A stretch of 64,000 nt of DNA from Caldilineales bacterium (GTDB lineage: Bacteria; Chloroflexota; Anaerolineae; J102): the NCBI GenBank assembly GCA_019695115.1, contig JAIBAP010000016.1, positions 28,916 through 92,915 on the forward strand, in the 5' to 3' direction. Below the pieces are notes generated by a model. It was not told the origin of the DNA, did not search any database, and worked only from the letters and a program-made list of their open reading frames with translations. The position numbers and the translations under genes were made by a program. Shown here in pieces: positions 11,042 to 21,800 of this stretch. How positions within the stretch are numbered: the first letter of the stretch is position 1; each line of letters opens with the position of its first letter.

Positions 11042-12295
11042 TCAGGGATGAGAGATTGGAGATTGGAGACTGGAGATTGGTGAGGGGCGGAGGGCTTGAA
11101 AGAGACGCCAGAGGTAGGGGAGCATGGCCGCGAAGACGAAAAGGTAGGCGATGGCGACAACCGGGCGCGCCTGTTGCCATTGCAGGACGATGCTGGCCAG
11201 CCAGATGGCGGCGACGGCCAGGTTGAGCGTCACCAGCGTGAACCAGCTGCCCTCGCTGCGGGTCAGGGCTTGCTGCCAACGGCCGCTGCCAAAGCGCAGG
11301 GCGGCCGCCGGCAGAAAGGCAAGGGCGATCTGCATCACCCAGCCGTAGATCAGGCCCTGGGTGACGCCAAGCTCCAGGCGGGTGAGGGGGACGTTGTCGG
11401 GGCCAAGCAGGACGAAGAAGATGGTGGCAATGGCGGGGGCGGCGATCCAGATGTAGCTGAGCAGGAGGTGGGCGCCGTTGACGATGCGCACCGGGGTGGG
11501 GCGATGGGTGGTGAGGAAGAAGTTAGCCAGCATCAGGGCCAGGCCGCCGATGTAGATCAGCAGGCTGCCGCCGATGACGGGCAGGACGCCGATGTAGGGG
11601 CCGAACCATAGCCCTACCCCGCCGACCGCCATCAGCCAGAAGCTGGGAGCGACCCATTTTGGCCGGGCCAGGGTGCGGCCGAACAAGGCCGGCAGGACAT
11701 CCAGCGCCACGCCCGCCACCAGAATGCCCGTGAAGCCGAAGATGTTGGCGTGGATGTGCGATTCCTTGACGGCCTGATAACCCCGCGGCGACCACCAGCC
11801 GTCGATCATGATCATGGCCATGAGGACGCCCAGAAGCAGGTAGAAGGGCGCGGCCAGGTAGAAGCGGGCGACGATGGGGCGCTGGCCCGGCGCTCGCCGC
11901 CAAACCCCGACCAGGAGGGCGATTTCGGCTAAAGTTGCAAGCAAGAGAAGCGTGGCCCCGCTCGACCGCTGCCATTGCACGCCGGTGATCTGGCCCACCG
12001 CCAGCAGCAGCAGGCCGGTGTTGAGCAGGCCGAAGGCCGTCCAGAGCCAGCGCGAGGATGGCGGCGTCGTCTCCAGGCGCCGGGCCAGCAGCAGCGGCAG
12101 GGCGCCGAAAGCCGCCTGCACCAGCACGCCGATCGTGATCACGTGCAGCCGGAACCAGTAGAGGTTGTTCAGTTCGGGCAGCAGGCCAAACTGGGCCAGT
12201 GCAAAATCGATCAGGCTGAGCAGGGCAACGATGCCGTAGGCCAGCGCCATGACAAAGTGAACGCGGGCGACGGCGGCAGGGCGGGGTTGGGGCAT
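11042..12295 (-). CDS. Polytopic membrane protein, NnrS / heme-copper oxidase subunit I-like
   Basis: A 417-residue membrane protein with about twelve hydrophobic segments. Conserved histidines lie within or next to helices in RLHVITIGVLVQAAFGALPLL, KESHIHANIFGFTGILVAGVALDVLPALFGR and NGAHLLLSYIW. This resembles NnrS and the subunit I-like proteins that accompany nitric-oxide metabolism. I chose the ATG at 12295 because GGAG precedes it. The last residues (PSPISSLQSPISHP) are encoded by low-complexity ATTGGAG repeats that also fill intergenic spaces here, so the natural C-terminus has been extended by repeat DNA. With the Crp/Fnr regulator upstream and a cupin downstream, a role in nitrosative or redox stress is a reasonable inference. 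Confidence 0.6.
   Translation of the reverse strand: MPQPRPAAVARVHFVMALAYGIVALLSLIDFALAQFGLLPELNNLYWFRLHVITIGVLVQAAFGALPLLLARRLETTPPSSRWLWTAFGLLNTGLLLLAVGQITGVQWQRSSGATLLLLATLAEIALLVGVWRRAPGQRPIVARFYLAAPFYLLLGVLMAMIMIDGWWSPRGYQAVKESHIHANIFGFTGILVAGVALDVLPALFGRTLARPKWVAPSFWLMAVGGVGLWFGPYIGVLPVIGGSLLIYIGGLALMLANFFLTTHRPTPVRIVNGAHLLLSYIWIAAPAIATIFFVLLGPDNVPLTRLELGVTQGLIYGWVMQIALAFLPAAALRFGSGRWQQALTRSEGSWFTLVTLNLAVAAIWLASIVLQWQQARPVVAIAYLFVFAAMLPYLWRLFQALRPSPISSLQSPISHP
11048..11083. repeat. ATTGGAG repeats inside a coding 3' end
   Basis: Four near-copies of GAGATTGGAGATTGGAGACTGG. On the minus strand they encode the last residues of the NnrS-like protein. Confidence 0.7.
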
Positions 12296-12524
12296 GGGGA
12301 CTCCGAGGGGGCGGGTGGCAGGTCGCAAGTCGCAGAGCTTGTCCCTTCGCTCCGTTCAGGGCAGGCTCTGAGTGAAACGAAGGATGGCGGATTGACCGTT
12401 GACCGTTGACTGTTGATTGTTGACTGTTCTCTCCGTTATCTCACGTTGCATCCTACACCGCCCATCCTATCACCCCCGCCCCCCTCTGTCTTCGACTTTT
12501 GTCGGATCACCCCCCCCAATCTCC

Positions 12525-12625
12525 AACCTCCAAACCCCAATCTCCAATAACCAATCCCCAATCCCTAATAACCAATCCCCAATAACCAATCCCCAATAAC
12601 CAATCCCCAATAACCAATCCCTAAT
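12525..12625. repeat. Low-complexity repeats (AATAACCAATCCCC family)
   Basis: About seven tandem copies of a 14-bp CCAATCCCCAATAA-like unit, directly after the Crp/Fnr stop codon. This belongs to the same family as the blocks near 6.4 and 46.8 kb. Confidence 0.8.
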
Positions 12626-12632
12626 CTCCCCC

Positions 12633-13322
12633 TCACCCCCCGACCATCGCCCTCGCCTCAAGCCCTGCCCGGTCGAGAATGCGGATGTGCTGGCGCTCCA
12701 CCTCGATCAGCCCGGCTTCACCCAGGCCGCGCATGGCCCGGCTGAGCACATCGGGGACGGTGCCCAGGCGGGCGGCCAGCTCGGTTTGCGTGGCCCAGCG
12801 CTGCCGCACCACCACGTCGCCGGCGCTTTGCTCCAGCAGCAACCGCGCCAGCCGCGCTTCCACCGTCCGTAACGACAGATCGGCCACCAGCCCCACCAGT
12901 TCGATCACCCGGTCGGCCATCCGCTCCAGCACCTGTACGGCTACGGCGGGGTGCGTCTCCAGCAGGCGGCGGATGACGGCGCGCTCGATCAGCCAGAGTC
13001 CGGTGGGTTCGAGGACGATGGCCGTGGCGGGGTTGGGGCGGTTGCCGAAGACGCCGATCTCGTTGAAGGTTTCGCCCGGCCCCAAGAAGCGCAGCACCTG
13101 CTCGCGGCCTTCGGGCGACATCTTGACGACTTTGATCCAGCCGCTGTGCACCTGGTACAGCCCTGCTGCGGCCTCGCCTTCGAGGAAGAGGATGGCGCCG
13201 GCCGGGTACGACCGCCACAGCGCCGTCTTCGCCAGCGATCTCAGCACCTCGGCGTCTAGCCCGCGCAGGAAGGGGATGGCGGCAAGTCTTTGGGGGAGGG
13301 CGGAGGGTTCGGGTTTTTGCAT
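12633..13322 (-). CDS. Crp/Fnr-family transcriptional regulator
   Basis: A 229-residue cytoplasmic regulator. The cyclic-nucleotide-like sensor domain covers about residues 20-135 ([68 protein letters not shown]). A dimerisation helix follows, and then the Crp winged helix with the recognition helix [26 protein letters not shown]. It has no N-terminal cysteine cluster, so an Fnr-type iron-sulfur sensor is unlikely; a Dnr/NnrR-like heme or ligand sensor is possible. The ATG at 13322 is preferred to a TTG at 13358. It probably controls the following NnrS-like, cupin and DUF6069-like genes on the same strand. Confidence 0.85.
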   Translation of the reverse strand: MQKPEPSALPQRLAAIPFLRGLDAEVLRSLAKTALWRSYPAGAILFLEGEAAAGLYQVHSGWIKVVKMSPEGREQVLRFLGPGETFNEIGVFGNRPNPATAIVLEPTGLWLIERAVIRRLLETHPAVAVQVLERMADRVIELVGLVADLSLRTVEARLARLLLEQSAGDVVVRQRWATQTELAARLGTVPDVLSRAMRGLGEAGLIEVERQHIRILDRAGLEARAMVGG

Positions 13323-13394
13323 CGTCGGGTCGAGGAGTGGCGTGGTTATGCGCCACAACGATACCCTTTCCTGGGTCTGACGTACCGTACAGCC

Positions 13395-13760
13395 TTATCG
13401 GATTGGTAATTCACGTGTGCGGAACCGGCGCTCACCGATACTTATTATCACGCCACTGGCGAGGGCGTCTGCGAAATTCTGCACCAGCAGGTTCAGATAA
13501 TGATTGACCGTCGCAGGACGCATGTCAGACAGCCGGAAAATGACGACGCTTGGCATGTTAGCGCCACTCGCGGCCAGCAAATCGCCGAAATCAAGATCGT
13601 GTGTCAGCACGATGCTTTTCTCGTTGCGCGCCTTCTCGAGAATCTCGGCATCTGACAGGCGATCTAGCCCCAGTTCATGAATGTGCTCGGCGTCATGACC
13701 AAGGGCGCGCAAGAATCTGACCGATAGCGGCGAAATACCCATATCGGCCAGGAAATTCAC
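13395..13760 (-). CDS. DUF5615 PIN-like toxin
   Basis: The toxin half of a DUF433/DUF5615 pair, 121 residues. It has the PIN-like acidic pattern: FLADMGISPLSVRFLRALGHDAEHIHELG with Asp near residue 6, then NEKSIVLTHDLDFGDLLAASG with the second acidic cluster, as expected for an RNase of the Mut7-C/PIN type. It begins with GTG, overlapping the antitoxin stop as GTGA, which indicates translational coupling. RNase activity is a family inference. Confidence 0.85.
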   Translation of the reverse strand: MNFLADMGISPLSVRFLRALGHDAEHIHELGLDRLSDAEILEKARNEKSIVLTHDLDFGDLLAASGANMPSVVIFRLSDMRPATVNHYLNLLVQNFADALASGVIISIGERRFRTRELPIR

Positions 13761-13990
13761 GCTGCTAACTCCAGGGTATGGACGCTCTCCTCGGCCAACA
13801 AGGAAGCATATCGCAAAGCCTGATGGATGTCTTCGCTATCGAGGTAGGGATAGGCAGCGATGATTTCGTCGGTCGTCATGCCATTGGCAACCAGGTTCAG
13901 GATGAGCGATACGGTTATCCGCATCCCGCGGATACACGCTCTGCCGCCCATGATGCGATAATCGAAGGTAATGCGGTCAAGTTTGAACAT
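13757..13990 (-). CDS. DUF433 antitoxin
   Basis: A 77-residue winged-helix DUF433 protein, the usual partner upstream of DUF5615. The key region is GGRACIRGMRITVSLILNLVANGMTTDEIIAAYPYLDSEDIHQALRYA, which contains the family DNA-binding segment. It probably neutralises the toxin and represses its own operon. A GAGAG ribosome site precedes the ATG. Confidence 0.88.
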   Translation of the reverse strand: MFKLDRITFDYRIMGGRACIRGMRITVSLILNLVANGMTTDEIIAAYPYLDSEDIHQALRYASLLAEESVHTLELAA

Positions 13991-14465
13991 GGTAGTCTCT
14001 CGGAAGGCCGACGGTAATGATTCGGCAAGTATAGCACTGTTTTCGTCCGGGCGAGATGAAGCGGGTCAATGCTCATTTCCACCAGGCGATCTCTTCTTCC
14101 GTCCGCCCACACAGCCGGTAGACGATCTGGACCGATCAGGCGGTCGGTGGCGGCCACTCGCCGCCAGATCATCATCCCGATCAGGATGATGATCGAGGCG
14201 TGTTTCCAGGTAATGTTGCGAAAAGAGCGATTTGCCAGGGGCACTGACAGGTTTCGGCAGGTTTTCGCTCATGCCGGGCATTTTACATCGGGGGAGCGAC
14301 GGACGAAAGCGCAGGCGCGACGCGGGGAGGCGCGATGCATTTTGGAGCAGAGAAACTGGCTCGCCAATCGCGGGCATTTGCAGTCATGATCAGGCTGGCG
14401 GGAGGCGCTAATGATTTCGTGACAATTCCGTGCAATCCGTGTAAGCTGTGGGCCAGGAATAACCC
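13991..14465. other. Intergenic region (475 bp) with an 11-bp hairpin
   Basis: This region separates the TA pair from the lipase gene. It contains a perfect 11-bp stem (14167-14177 and 14184-14194) with a 6-base loop. Short reading frames exist on both strands, but none has family features or a ribosome site. The sequence just before the lipase contains CAATTCCGTGCAATCCGTG, a word related to the ATTCGTG repeats seen near 39.6 kb. Confidence 0.5.
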
Positions 14466-15461
14466 ATGTCCCACGATCTCATTGCACCTTCCTCGAAGTC
14501 ATCCACCTGGACAAGCTGGGGGATCAGCCTGCTGAACGGCCTGGTGGGGGACTATCTGGCCGGGCGCCAGAATGGATTGGCCATCGATATGGCCTTCTAT
14601 GAGCAGAATCGCCCGCTGGCGCTGGCGCCGACAGCACTCCGCCAGGCCCATCCCCACGCCGGCCCCAAGATCGCTATCCTGGTGCACGGTCTTGGCTGCA
14701 ACGAAGGCGTCTGGACCTTTCGCGACCCGGCGCAGCCAGAGACCTTCACTTCCTTTGGCGTGCGCTTGCAGGCCGATCTCGGCTTCACTCCCTTCTCCTT
14801 GCGCTACAATACCGGTCTGCCGGTGGCGGAGAATGGCAGGCGGCTGGCGGGACTGGTGGCTCAGTTGGTCGCTTGCTATCCCCAGTCCATCGAGGAGATC
14901 GTGCTCATCGGCCACAGCATGGGCGGGCTGGTGTTGCGCAGCGCCTGCTTCTACGCCGCCCAACACGGTTCATCCTGGGTGCAGCAGGTGACGCACGCCT
15001 TCTACCTGGGTTCGCCGCACGATGGCGCCTACCTGGAGAAGGCAGGTCACGCGGCGACGAGGGTGCTCCAGGCCATACCCCATCCCATCCCCCGGCTGGT
15101 CGGCGATGTCTTCGACCTGCGCAGCCAGGGGATCAAAGATTTGCGCGAGGGTACGTTGGTGGCATCTGGAGATGGGGAAGCGCCGCCGGCGGCGGATGGC
15201 GAGGACATCCCCTGGCTGCCCCATGTTCAGCACCATTTGATCAACGGCGTCCTTGTGGCCGGCGGGCAGCATCCGCTTGGCGCCCTGTTGGGCGATGGCC
15301 TGGTCCCGCCGCCAAGAGACCTCCGGCAGGAGCGAGATGATCGAGACGCGCCACAGCGCCCAGGCCGCCGGCTGCATCTCATCCCCAATGTCCACCATCT
15401 GCAACTGGTCCGTGATCCCGCTGTCTACCAGCGCATCTGGCAGGCGTGCAGCGCCGCCTGA
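14466..15461 (+). CDS. Lipase-like alpha/beta hydrolase
   Basis: A 331-residue hydrolase with IAILVHGLGCNEGVW (oxyanion-hole strand) near residue 70 and the nucleophile elbow GHSMGG near residue 148, which supplies the catalytic serine. LGSPHDGAYLEKAG resembles PGAP1/LCAT-type lipases, and the C-terminal NVHHLQLVRDPAVY supplies a likely catalytic His. There is no signal peptide, so it is probably cytoplasmic or peripheral. The next small gene starts 13 bp downstream and probably belongs to the same transcript. The natural ester substrate cannot be deduced. Confidence 0.8.
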   Translation: MSHDLIAPSSKSSTWTSWGISLLNGLVGDYLAGRQNGLAIDMAFYEQNRPLALAPTALRQAHPHAGPKIAILVHGLGCNEGVWTFRDPAQPETFTSFGVRLQADLGFTPFSLRYNTGLPVAENGRRLAGLVAQLVACYPQSIEEIVLIGHSMGGLVLRSACFYAAQHGSSWVQQVTHAFYLGSPHDGAYLEKAGHAATRVLQAIPHPIPRLVGDVFDLRSQGIKDLREGTLVASGDGEAPPAADGEDIPWLPHVQHHLINGVLVAGGQHPLGALLGDGLVPPPRDLRQERDDRDAPQRPGRRLHLIPNVHHLQLVRDPAVYQRIWQACSAA

Positions 15462-15474
15462 ACGAGGCTATGCC

Positions 15475-15759
15475 ATGTCGCCGCTAACGGCCACTCAGGT
15501 CAAAGGCTTGATCGAATTGACGCAGGATGCCGTCGATGCCGTCACGGCTGCCGTCGCCGAGACCCATCTCGCGCTCGCCCATCAGCCCTACGCCGTGCTG
15601 GCGCAGATACCGTTGGTGGCTGTGCCAGCCATCGCCATCGAGGCCGTCCAGCAGACGGTGACGGCGACGGTCTACGCCAGCATCCGTGCGGTCAATTGCA
15701 TCGCCGGCGCCACCGCCAGACAGATCGCGGCGCGGCTGGCGGACGAGGGCGACTCTTGA
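15475..15759 (+). CDS. Small helical protein of unknown function
   Basis: A 94-residue protein made mostly of amphipathic to hydrophobic helices (VKGLIELTQDAVDAVTAAVAETH and ALEVVQQ-like segments). I do not recognise a family. It follows the lipase gene by 13 bp on the same strand, and helper or membrane-anchoring partners are often encoded next to such lipases. It ends shortly before the stop of the giant exported protein on the opposite strand. Confidence 0.55.
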   Translation: MSPLTATQVKGLIELTQDAVDAVTAAVAETHLALAHQPYAVLAQIPLVAVPAIAIEAVQQTVTATVYASIRAVNCIAGATARQIAARLADEGDS

Positions 15760-15822
15760 TCGCCGGGGGGCGGTGCGCAGCCCCCCGGCCTCCTCTCGGC
15801 AAGGACAAGTGCGGGCGGATCC

Positions 15823-18800
15823 TCAGTGCAGCAGCCGCGGGAACCAGTAGCGGCGCGGGGCGGGCGGCGTGGGGGTGGGCGTGGCGGCGCCGGTGATCGT
15901 GATGACCAGATCGGCGCAGGTTTGGGCGCCGTCGTCGTCGCGCACGCAAACGGAGGCGGTGTAGCTGCCGGGCTGGGCAAACGTGTGGCCGGGGAAGTTC
16001 ATGGTCCCAGCCATGCCCGCGGGCGAGGAGGCGGCGGCGTCCCGCTGCACGCTGCCTGCTTCCAGGGCGCTGCCATCGCCCCAGGCGATGGTGGCGGTGT
16101 GCGTGTCCAGGTTGCCCTTGTCGGTGAAGGCGATCGGGGCCAGAGTCAAGGGTTGGCCGGCTGAGCCGGTGGGGGTCTGGTCGATCACCACCTCCGGCGG
16201 GGCGTTGGCAATGGTGACCGTGGTCACGCCGCTGCCCAGGCGCCCGTTGGCGTCTTCGACCAGAATGCTGGCGGGGAAAGCGCCGTCGTCCTGGTAGCGG
16301 TGGCTGATTTGCAGCCCGTCGATGGCTTCGATGCCGTCGCCGAAGTTCCAGCGCAAGGCGGTGATCTGGCCCAGGCCCGAACCGGCCGTGTCGACCGCAA
16401 ACGAGACTGGGGCTCCTTCTTGGGCGGCGGCGGGATCGGCCAGGGCGTCGATAGCGGCGATGCCGTAGAGATCGCCTTTGGCCGCGGTCACGCCCACGTT
16501 ACCGGCTCCATCCACCGCCTGCACCATGAACAGCACGGGCTGGTCAAGGTCGGACAGCAGCCCAGTCCAGCGGTCGCTGGCCAGGTCGTAGTTCAGGTCG
16601 AGCGAATGCCAATGCCCATCGCCGGCGGTATAGGTGACGGCCACGCGCTCGACGCCGGAGATGTCGCTGACCTGGACGGAGAAGCGGAGTTGTTGCGAGG
16701 TGGGAACGACCGAAGCGGGGGAAACGACCGAAGCGGGGGAAACGACCGAAGCGGGGGAAACGACTAAAGTCGTTACTACGGGGTTGCTTTCGTAGGCGGC
16801 GCCGACGGAGACGATGAGCGGGGGTTGGAAGTCGGGCGAAGCCGAGTGGTAGACATCGTAGACCAGGTGGTCGTAGCGGCGCTCGGTCCCGACCACGTGG
16901 CTGCCCCCGCCCTGGTTGACCACGCCCGTGTGCAGGAATTGGCCGGGGCTGAGGATGAGGCGCTGTTGCACGCCTTGCGGGGTGGTGAAGTGGTTGACCC
17001 GCGCCAACAGGTCAGGCTGCCAGCCGTGATAGATGAACTGCGGCTCGTAGCGGGCGGTCTCGGTCACGGGCATGGTGATCACGGGGTCGAAGTTGGGCAG
17101 GTCGGTGTAGTTGGCCGCAACGAGGAAGGCGCCGTGCGCCACCTGTTGGCCCGGCCCCGGTTGGCTGATGTCCAGGGCGGCGCGCGGCTGCAAGGGGTTG
17201 TAGAGGATCGACTGGTGGCCGTTGTTGCTGCTGAGATAGGCGCCGTCGGGCGTCTGGATCAGTTGGAAGCTGGGGTCGAAGCTGATGGTCGTCTTGGCCA
17301 GCGTCTGCGAGGGCCGGTTGACCGCGAGGGTGGTGAAGGGGGCCGGGTCGGCGAGGCTGGCGGCGGTGGCGGCAGGAGTCTGCACACGCCACGTCGGCAG
17401 GCCATAGAGTGTCGAAACGGCCATGGCCTTCTCGTCGTAGGGGCCATAGGCGCCGAGGCTGAGCAGGGCGTAATCCTGTTTGGCCTTGAGCAGGGCCTGG
17501 CCGATGGTGGTGGGGCCGCCCAGGTTGGCGGCAAAGTTGCTCATCAGTTCTTCCGAGAGGGCCACGGCCGTATCATCGCCATAGCCATAGCCGGTGTTGC
17601 CGATCCAGACGGCCTTCTTCTGGGCAAAGGCTTGGGCGAAGTCGAGGTCGGCGGAGAATTGGCGGCCGAACGCGCTCGTACAAATGTCGCAGACATTCAA
17701 CCCTGAATGGCAGCCGACCGAGAAATTCACCGTCCCGCCCAGATCGACCAGCGCCTGCGAGACCTCGGTGGCGGTGAACAGACCGCCGGCGCCGAGCATG
17801 TTGCGGTCGGCGGGTTCGAGCAGGAAGTGCGAGAAGTGGGCATTGAGCGAGTTGAGTTCGTGGCGGCTGCCAAAAAGCCCGGCCCGCAGATCGTCGGCGC
17901 TCCAGGTGTTGTTATTGGCGGCGGTGGTGGTCAGCCCGCGGGCGCTGAAGGCGTCGGCTATCCGCTGCGTGCTGTCCATGAGGAAGTCGTAGCCGAAGGT
18001 GAGGCCGCTGGTCGCGTTCAGCACGCCATCCCGGGCCAGGTACTCCTGCACCAGGGCGGCCATTTCGGACGGTGTCTCGACCAGGCGGCCGAGAGTGTAG
18101 TTGGGCACATACAGCGGTCGGCCGCGGTAGGGCGTCGGCTCGAAGTCGGCGTAGTAGTCGTCGGTGAGCATGTAGCCGCGCAGGAAGGCGGCATAGAGGG
18201 CGGTGTCGCTCTCGACCAGCAACTGGCCGGTGTACTCGAATTCGTTCGAGGTGGCGACGATGTCCTTGCTCCGGCGGAAGGGGATGGCCTCGTCGTTGCC
18301 GACGAAGACCAGGTTTTCGAGGCCGGGATGGGTGGCGATCAGGCTGCCGATGAGCAGTTTGATGCCATAGCCGACCTCGTTGGCGGCCTCGGGCACGCAC
18401 ACACGGCCGTTGTCCCATTCGGCGTAGCTTTCTTCCAGCGGCTGATAGCTTTCCAGCGGGACGATCAGGCCCTTGACCGAATCGTGTTCGGCCAGTTGCT
18501 TCAGGGCCGCGGCCAGGGGCGCTACCTCGACCGGGCCATACATCCGCTCCAGCCGCTGCTTGGGGAACAGGATCAGGGTGCGGGTCTGGTCGGCCGGCCA
18601 GGGGGCATAGCTCTCGCCCGGCGTTCCCGCAAAGGCGAAGGTGCGGGAGCAGGTGGCAGGTGGGGGCGGGGGCGTGACTTCGACCCGCAGCTTGTATGGC
18701 TCGGTGCTCGAGCTGCCGTTGTGCCCCACCACCGCCACATAGTAATGATCGACCGCATAGATGGCCACGTCCGTGATCTGCTCGTCGGCCGGGCCAGGCT

Positions 18801-21800
18801 GAACGGAGTACCCCACCAGCGGCACGTTTTGCAGCGGCACGTTCTGCAAGGGCACGTTTTGCAGCGGCACATTCTGCAGAGGTACATTCTGCAGGGGTAC
18901 GTTTTGCAGGGGCACATTCTGCAGGGGCACGTTTTGCAGGGGAACATTTTGCAACGGCACATTTTGCAGGGGCACGTTTTGCAGCGGCAGCGATTGCACC
19001 GGCACATCATAGGTGCTCATTTGAGCCATGGGCAGGTCGTTGGCCAGGATGTCGGAGGGGATGTCGGTGGGGCGGAAGAGCACCAGGTCGAAGTCGGCAG
19101 GCAGGCCCACCAGCTTGAAGGTGACGACCGAGCCGCGCTGGATTCCCGCCACCGGCAGCTTGAAGAAATCGACATCGTTGGCATCGCAGATAAAGCCGGT
19201 GTAATCCAGGCCGGGAACCATGCCGGCGGCCTGCGTCCAGTCGTCGTTGGTTTCGTATGGGTCGTTGCAGGGGAGATGGCGGTTGATCGCCGTCCCGAAC
19301 TCCGAGGTGTTCCCGTCCGCATCGGTGGCCGTGGCTGTGATCTGCTTGCCCCTCAGCCCGGCCGTGAGGACGAAATGACCGAAGCTGTCGGTCTGCACCC
19401 GTCCCAGGAAGTAGCGGCCCTGGCTGCCATCGTCGCCGAAGACCTCGACCGTCGCCCCCGCCGCCGCCTGGCCTGAGACCTCGCTTCCTGCCGCTGCTGC
19501 CAGCGCCGGCGGGGTCAGTTCCTGGTTTCCGCCCGCCTGGTTGTCGATGCCGGCGGCGCCGTTGCCGTAGATGAGGTTGCCGGCGATGGTGTTGCCGGTG
19601 CTGGCCTCCACGGCCACACCTGCGCGGTCGTTGAAAGCGATGATGTTGCCCTCGCCCCTGTTCAGGCCGCCGATCAGGTTGTCGTTCGAGCCGCCCTGCA
19701 CCCGCACCCCGTCCAGCGGCTGGCCAAAATCGGACCCCACCAGATTCGTGCCGATGAAATTGCCCTGGATGCGATTGGCGACCGCGCCGGTGGTCAGCAA
19801 GACGCCGTGGGCGTTGTTGCCGGCAATGGTGTTGCCGGCCCCGGTTTGACCGCCGCCGATGGTGTTGTCCCGGCCACCGTCGATGAGCAGACCGCCCGCA
19901 TTCGGCACCCGGCCGGCCGCGTCGCCATCCAGCCCGATGATGTTGCCGGCGACGATGTTGCCGCTGCTGCCGGCGCCCACGATCTCGATGCCGTTGCCGT
20001 TATTGCCCGACACCAGGTTGCGGGCGCCGCTGATGGCGTCGCCGATGGTGGTGTTGGCGGCGTTCAGCAGGCGGATGCCGGCGCTGTTGCCAATGGCATC
20101 CGTGCCCTCGGCATCCACGCCGATGAAATTGCCCAGGATGCGGTTGCCGATCCCGCCCTCCAGTAGGATGCCCGGCCCGCCGTTGCCCGAGACCAGGTTG
20201 CTGCTCCCCAGCGTCAGCCCGCCGATGGCGTTGTTGCTGGAGCCGCGACCGACGATGCCCGCGCCGCCGTTGCCCCTGTCCGCTTGGCCGTCGGCAGAGA
20301 CGCCAATGAAATTCCCCAGCAGGGTGTGTCCCCCGCCGCCTTGCAGGACGATGCCGTTGCCGCCGAAGCTGTGGATGACCAGCCCCTGCACCGTGCTGCC
20401 GTTGCCATCGATCACCAGCCCATCGCTGGCCCCGGCCTGGCTGCCGTCGATCTCGACCTGACCTTCCGGCCCGGTGTCGCCCTGGAGGATGACCGCGTTG
20501 CGCAGGATCGGCAACGGCCCGGCCACCTGAATGACCCCGGCCGGCATCTGCGTGAAGACGATGCTGTTGGCCACGGCGCCTGCCTGTGCGGCGGCGGTGT
20601 TGTTCGAGGCATCGATGGCCTCGGACAGCGAGCAGTTCATCACCGTGCAGGCGCCGTCATTCCGGCCGCTGGTGGTGTTGACGTTGAACACCGGCGGCGA
20701 TTGCAGCGGATCGGTGGTGGGAGTGGCTGTGGGGGTGGCCGTGATGGTGGGAGTTGGCGGGGCGGTGGGGGTCGGCGTTGGCGTTGCCAGGCGCACGGTA
20801 AAGAGGGCGCCGCTGTAGGTGCGGTCGCCCAGGTAGGGGTAGCGGACGGTGTGGTCGTCGATGACTATGCCGCCCGGCCCTGCCGCCGCCGAGACGAAGG
20901 CGTAGTTCATCCATTCGTTTACCGGCCCCAGGTCGATCTCATAGGCTGGGTAGCGGGTGGGGTCGGTCGCCTGCCAGTTGAAGCCGCCGCCGGAGTTCGT
21001 GACCATCAGGGCCAGGAACTGCTGGCGGTAGCCCAACGCATTCACGCCCCACAAGCGCACATAGTTATAGCCCGCCAGCGGCGTGGAGGGTTGGGTGACG
21101 AGTTGTCCGCTGAAGATGAATAGCGGGGTAGGCGTTGCGGTGGGTGTGGGCGTCCAGGTGGGGGTGTTGGTGGGCGTGCGAGTGGGTGTCCGGGTAGGGG
21201 TGGGCGTCCAGGTGGGGGTGTTGGTGGGCGTGCGAGTGGGTGTAGGCGTCCAAGTGGGGGTGTGGGTAGGTGTGCTGGTGGGAGTGGGCGTCCAAGTGGG
21301 GGTGTTGGTGGGGGTGTGGGTGGGGGTGCGGGTGGGTGTGGGCGTCCAGGTGGGGGTGTTGGTGGGGGTGCGGGTGGGAGTGGGCGTCCAGGTGGGGGTG
21401 TTGGTGGGTGTGCGAGTGGGAGTGGGCGTCCAGGTGGGGGTGTTCGTAGGCGTGCGAGTGGGAGTGGGCGTCCAGGTGGGGGTGTTGGTGGGTGTGCGGG
21501 TGGGAGTACGCGTCGGTGTTGGAGTGTTGGTGGGCGTGCGGGTGGGTGTACGCGTCGGCGTTCGAGTGGGTGTGCGCGTTGGGGTTCGCGTTGGGGTTCG
21601 CGTTGGGGTTTTGGTCGCCGTCGGTGTGTTGGTGGGTGTGTTGGTGGGCGTTGCCTGAATTTCGTAGGCGCCGATGTCGCAGGTTTGGCCGACCGGCCCG
21701 ACTGCGCCGGCGTCCACCGGACGCGGCTCGCCGCGTTGGTCGGTGGTGGGGCAGTCGGCGTCGGGGGCGGCATCGACGGCGGGGCCGCCCTCGATCAGGG

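Noticed and set aside
13915..14377. Two minus-strand frames of 103-109 codons between the TA pair and the lipase
   Set aside because: There is no ribosome site, no family motif, and one overlaps the antitoxin coding strand. A hydrophobic stretch (IIILIGMMIWRR) arises from the hairpin at 14167-14194.
18821..19000. Short tandem array considered as a CRISPR or iteron origin
   Set aside because: The 15-bp units match coding constraints (silent changes only) inside a long protein frame and have no spacers or replication gene nearby.
17707..19476. A 589-codon plus-strand frame
   Set aside because: It is antisense to the C25-like part of the giant protein gene; composition is that of a GC-driven shadow frame.
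21124..21655. Regularly spaced repeats that could be mistaken for a CRISPR array
   Set aside because: Units are in frame, encode TPT-type linker peptide and have no unique spacers; there are no cas genes.
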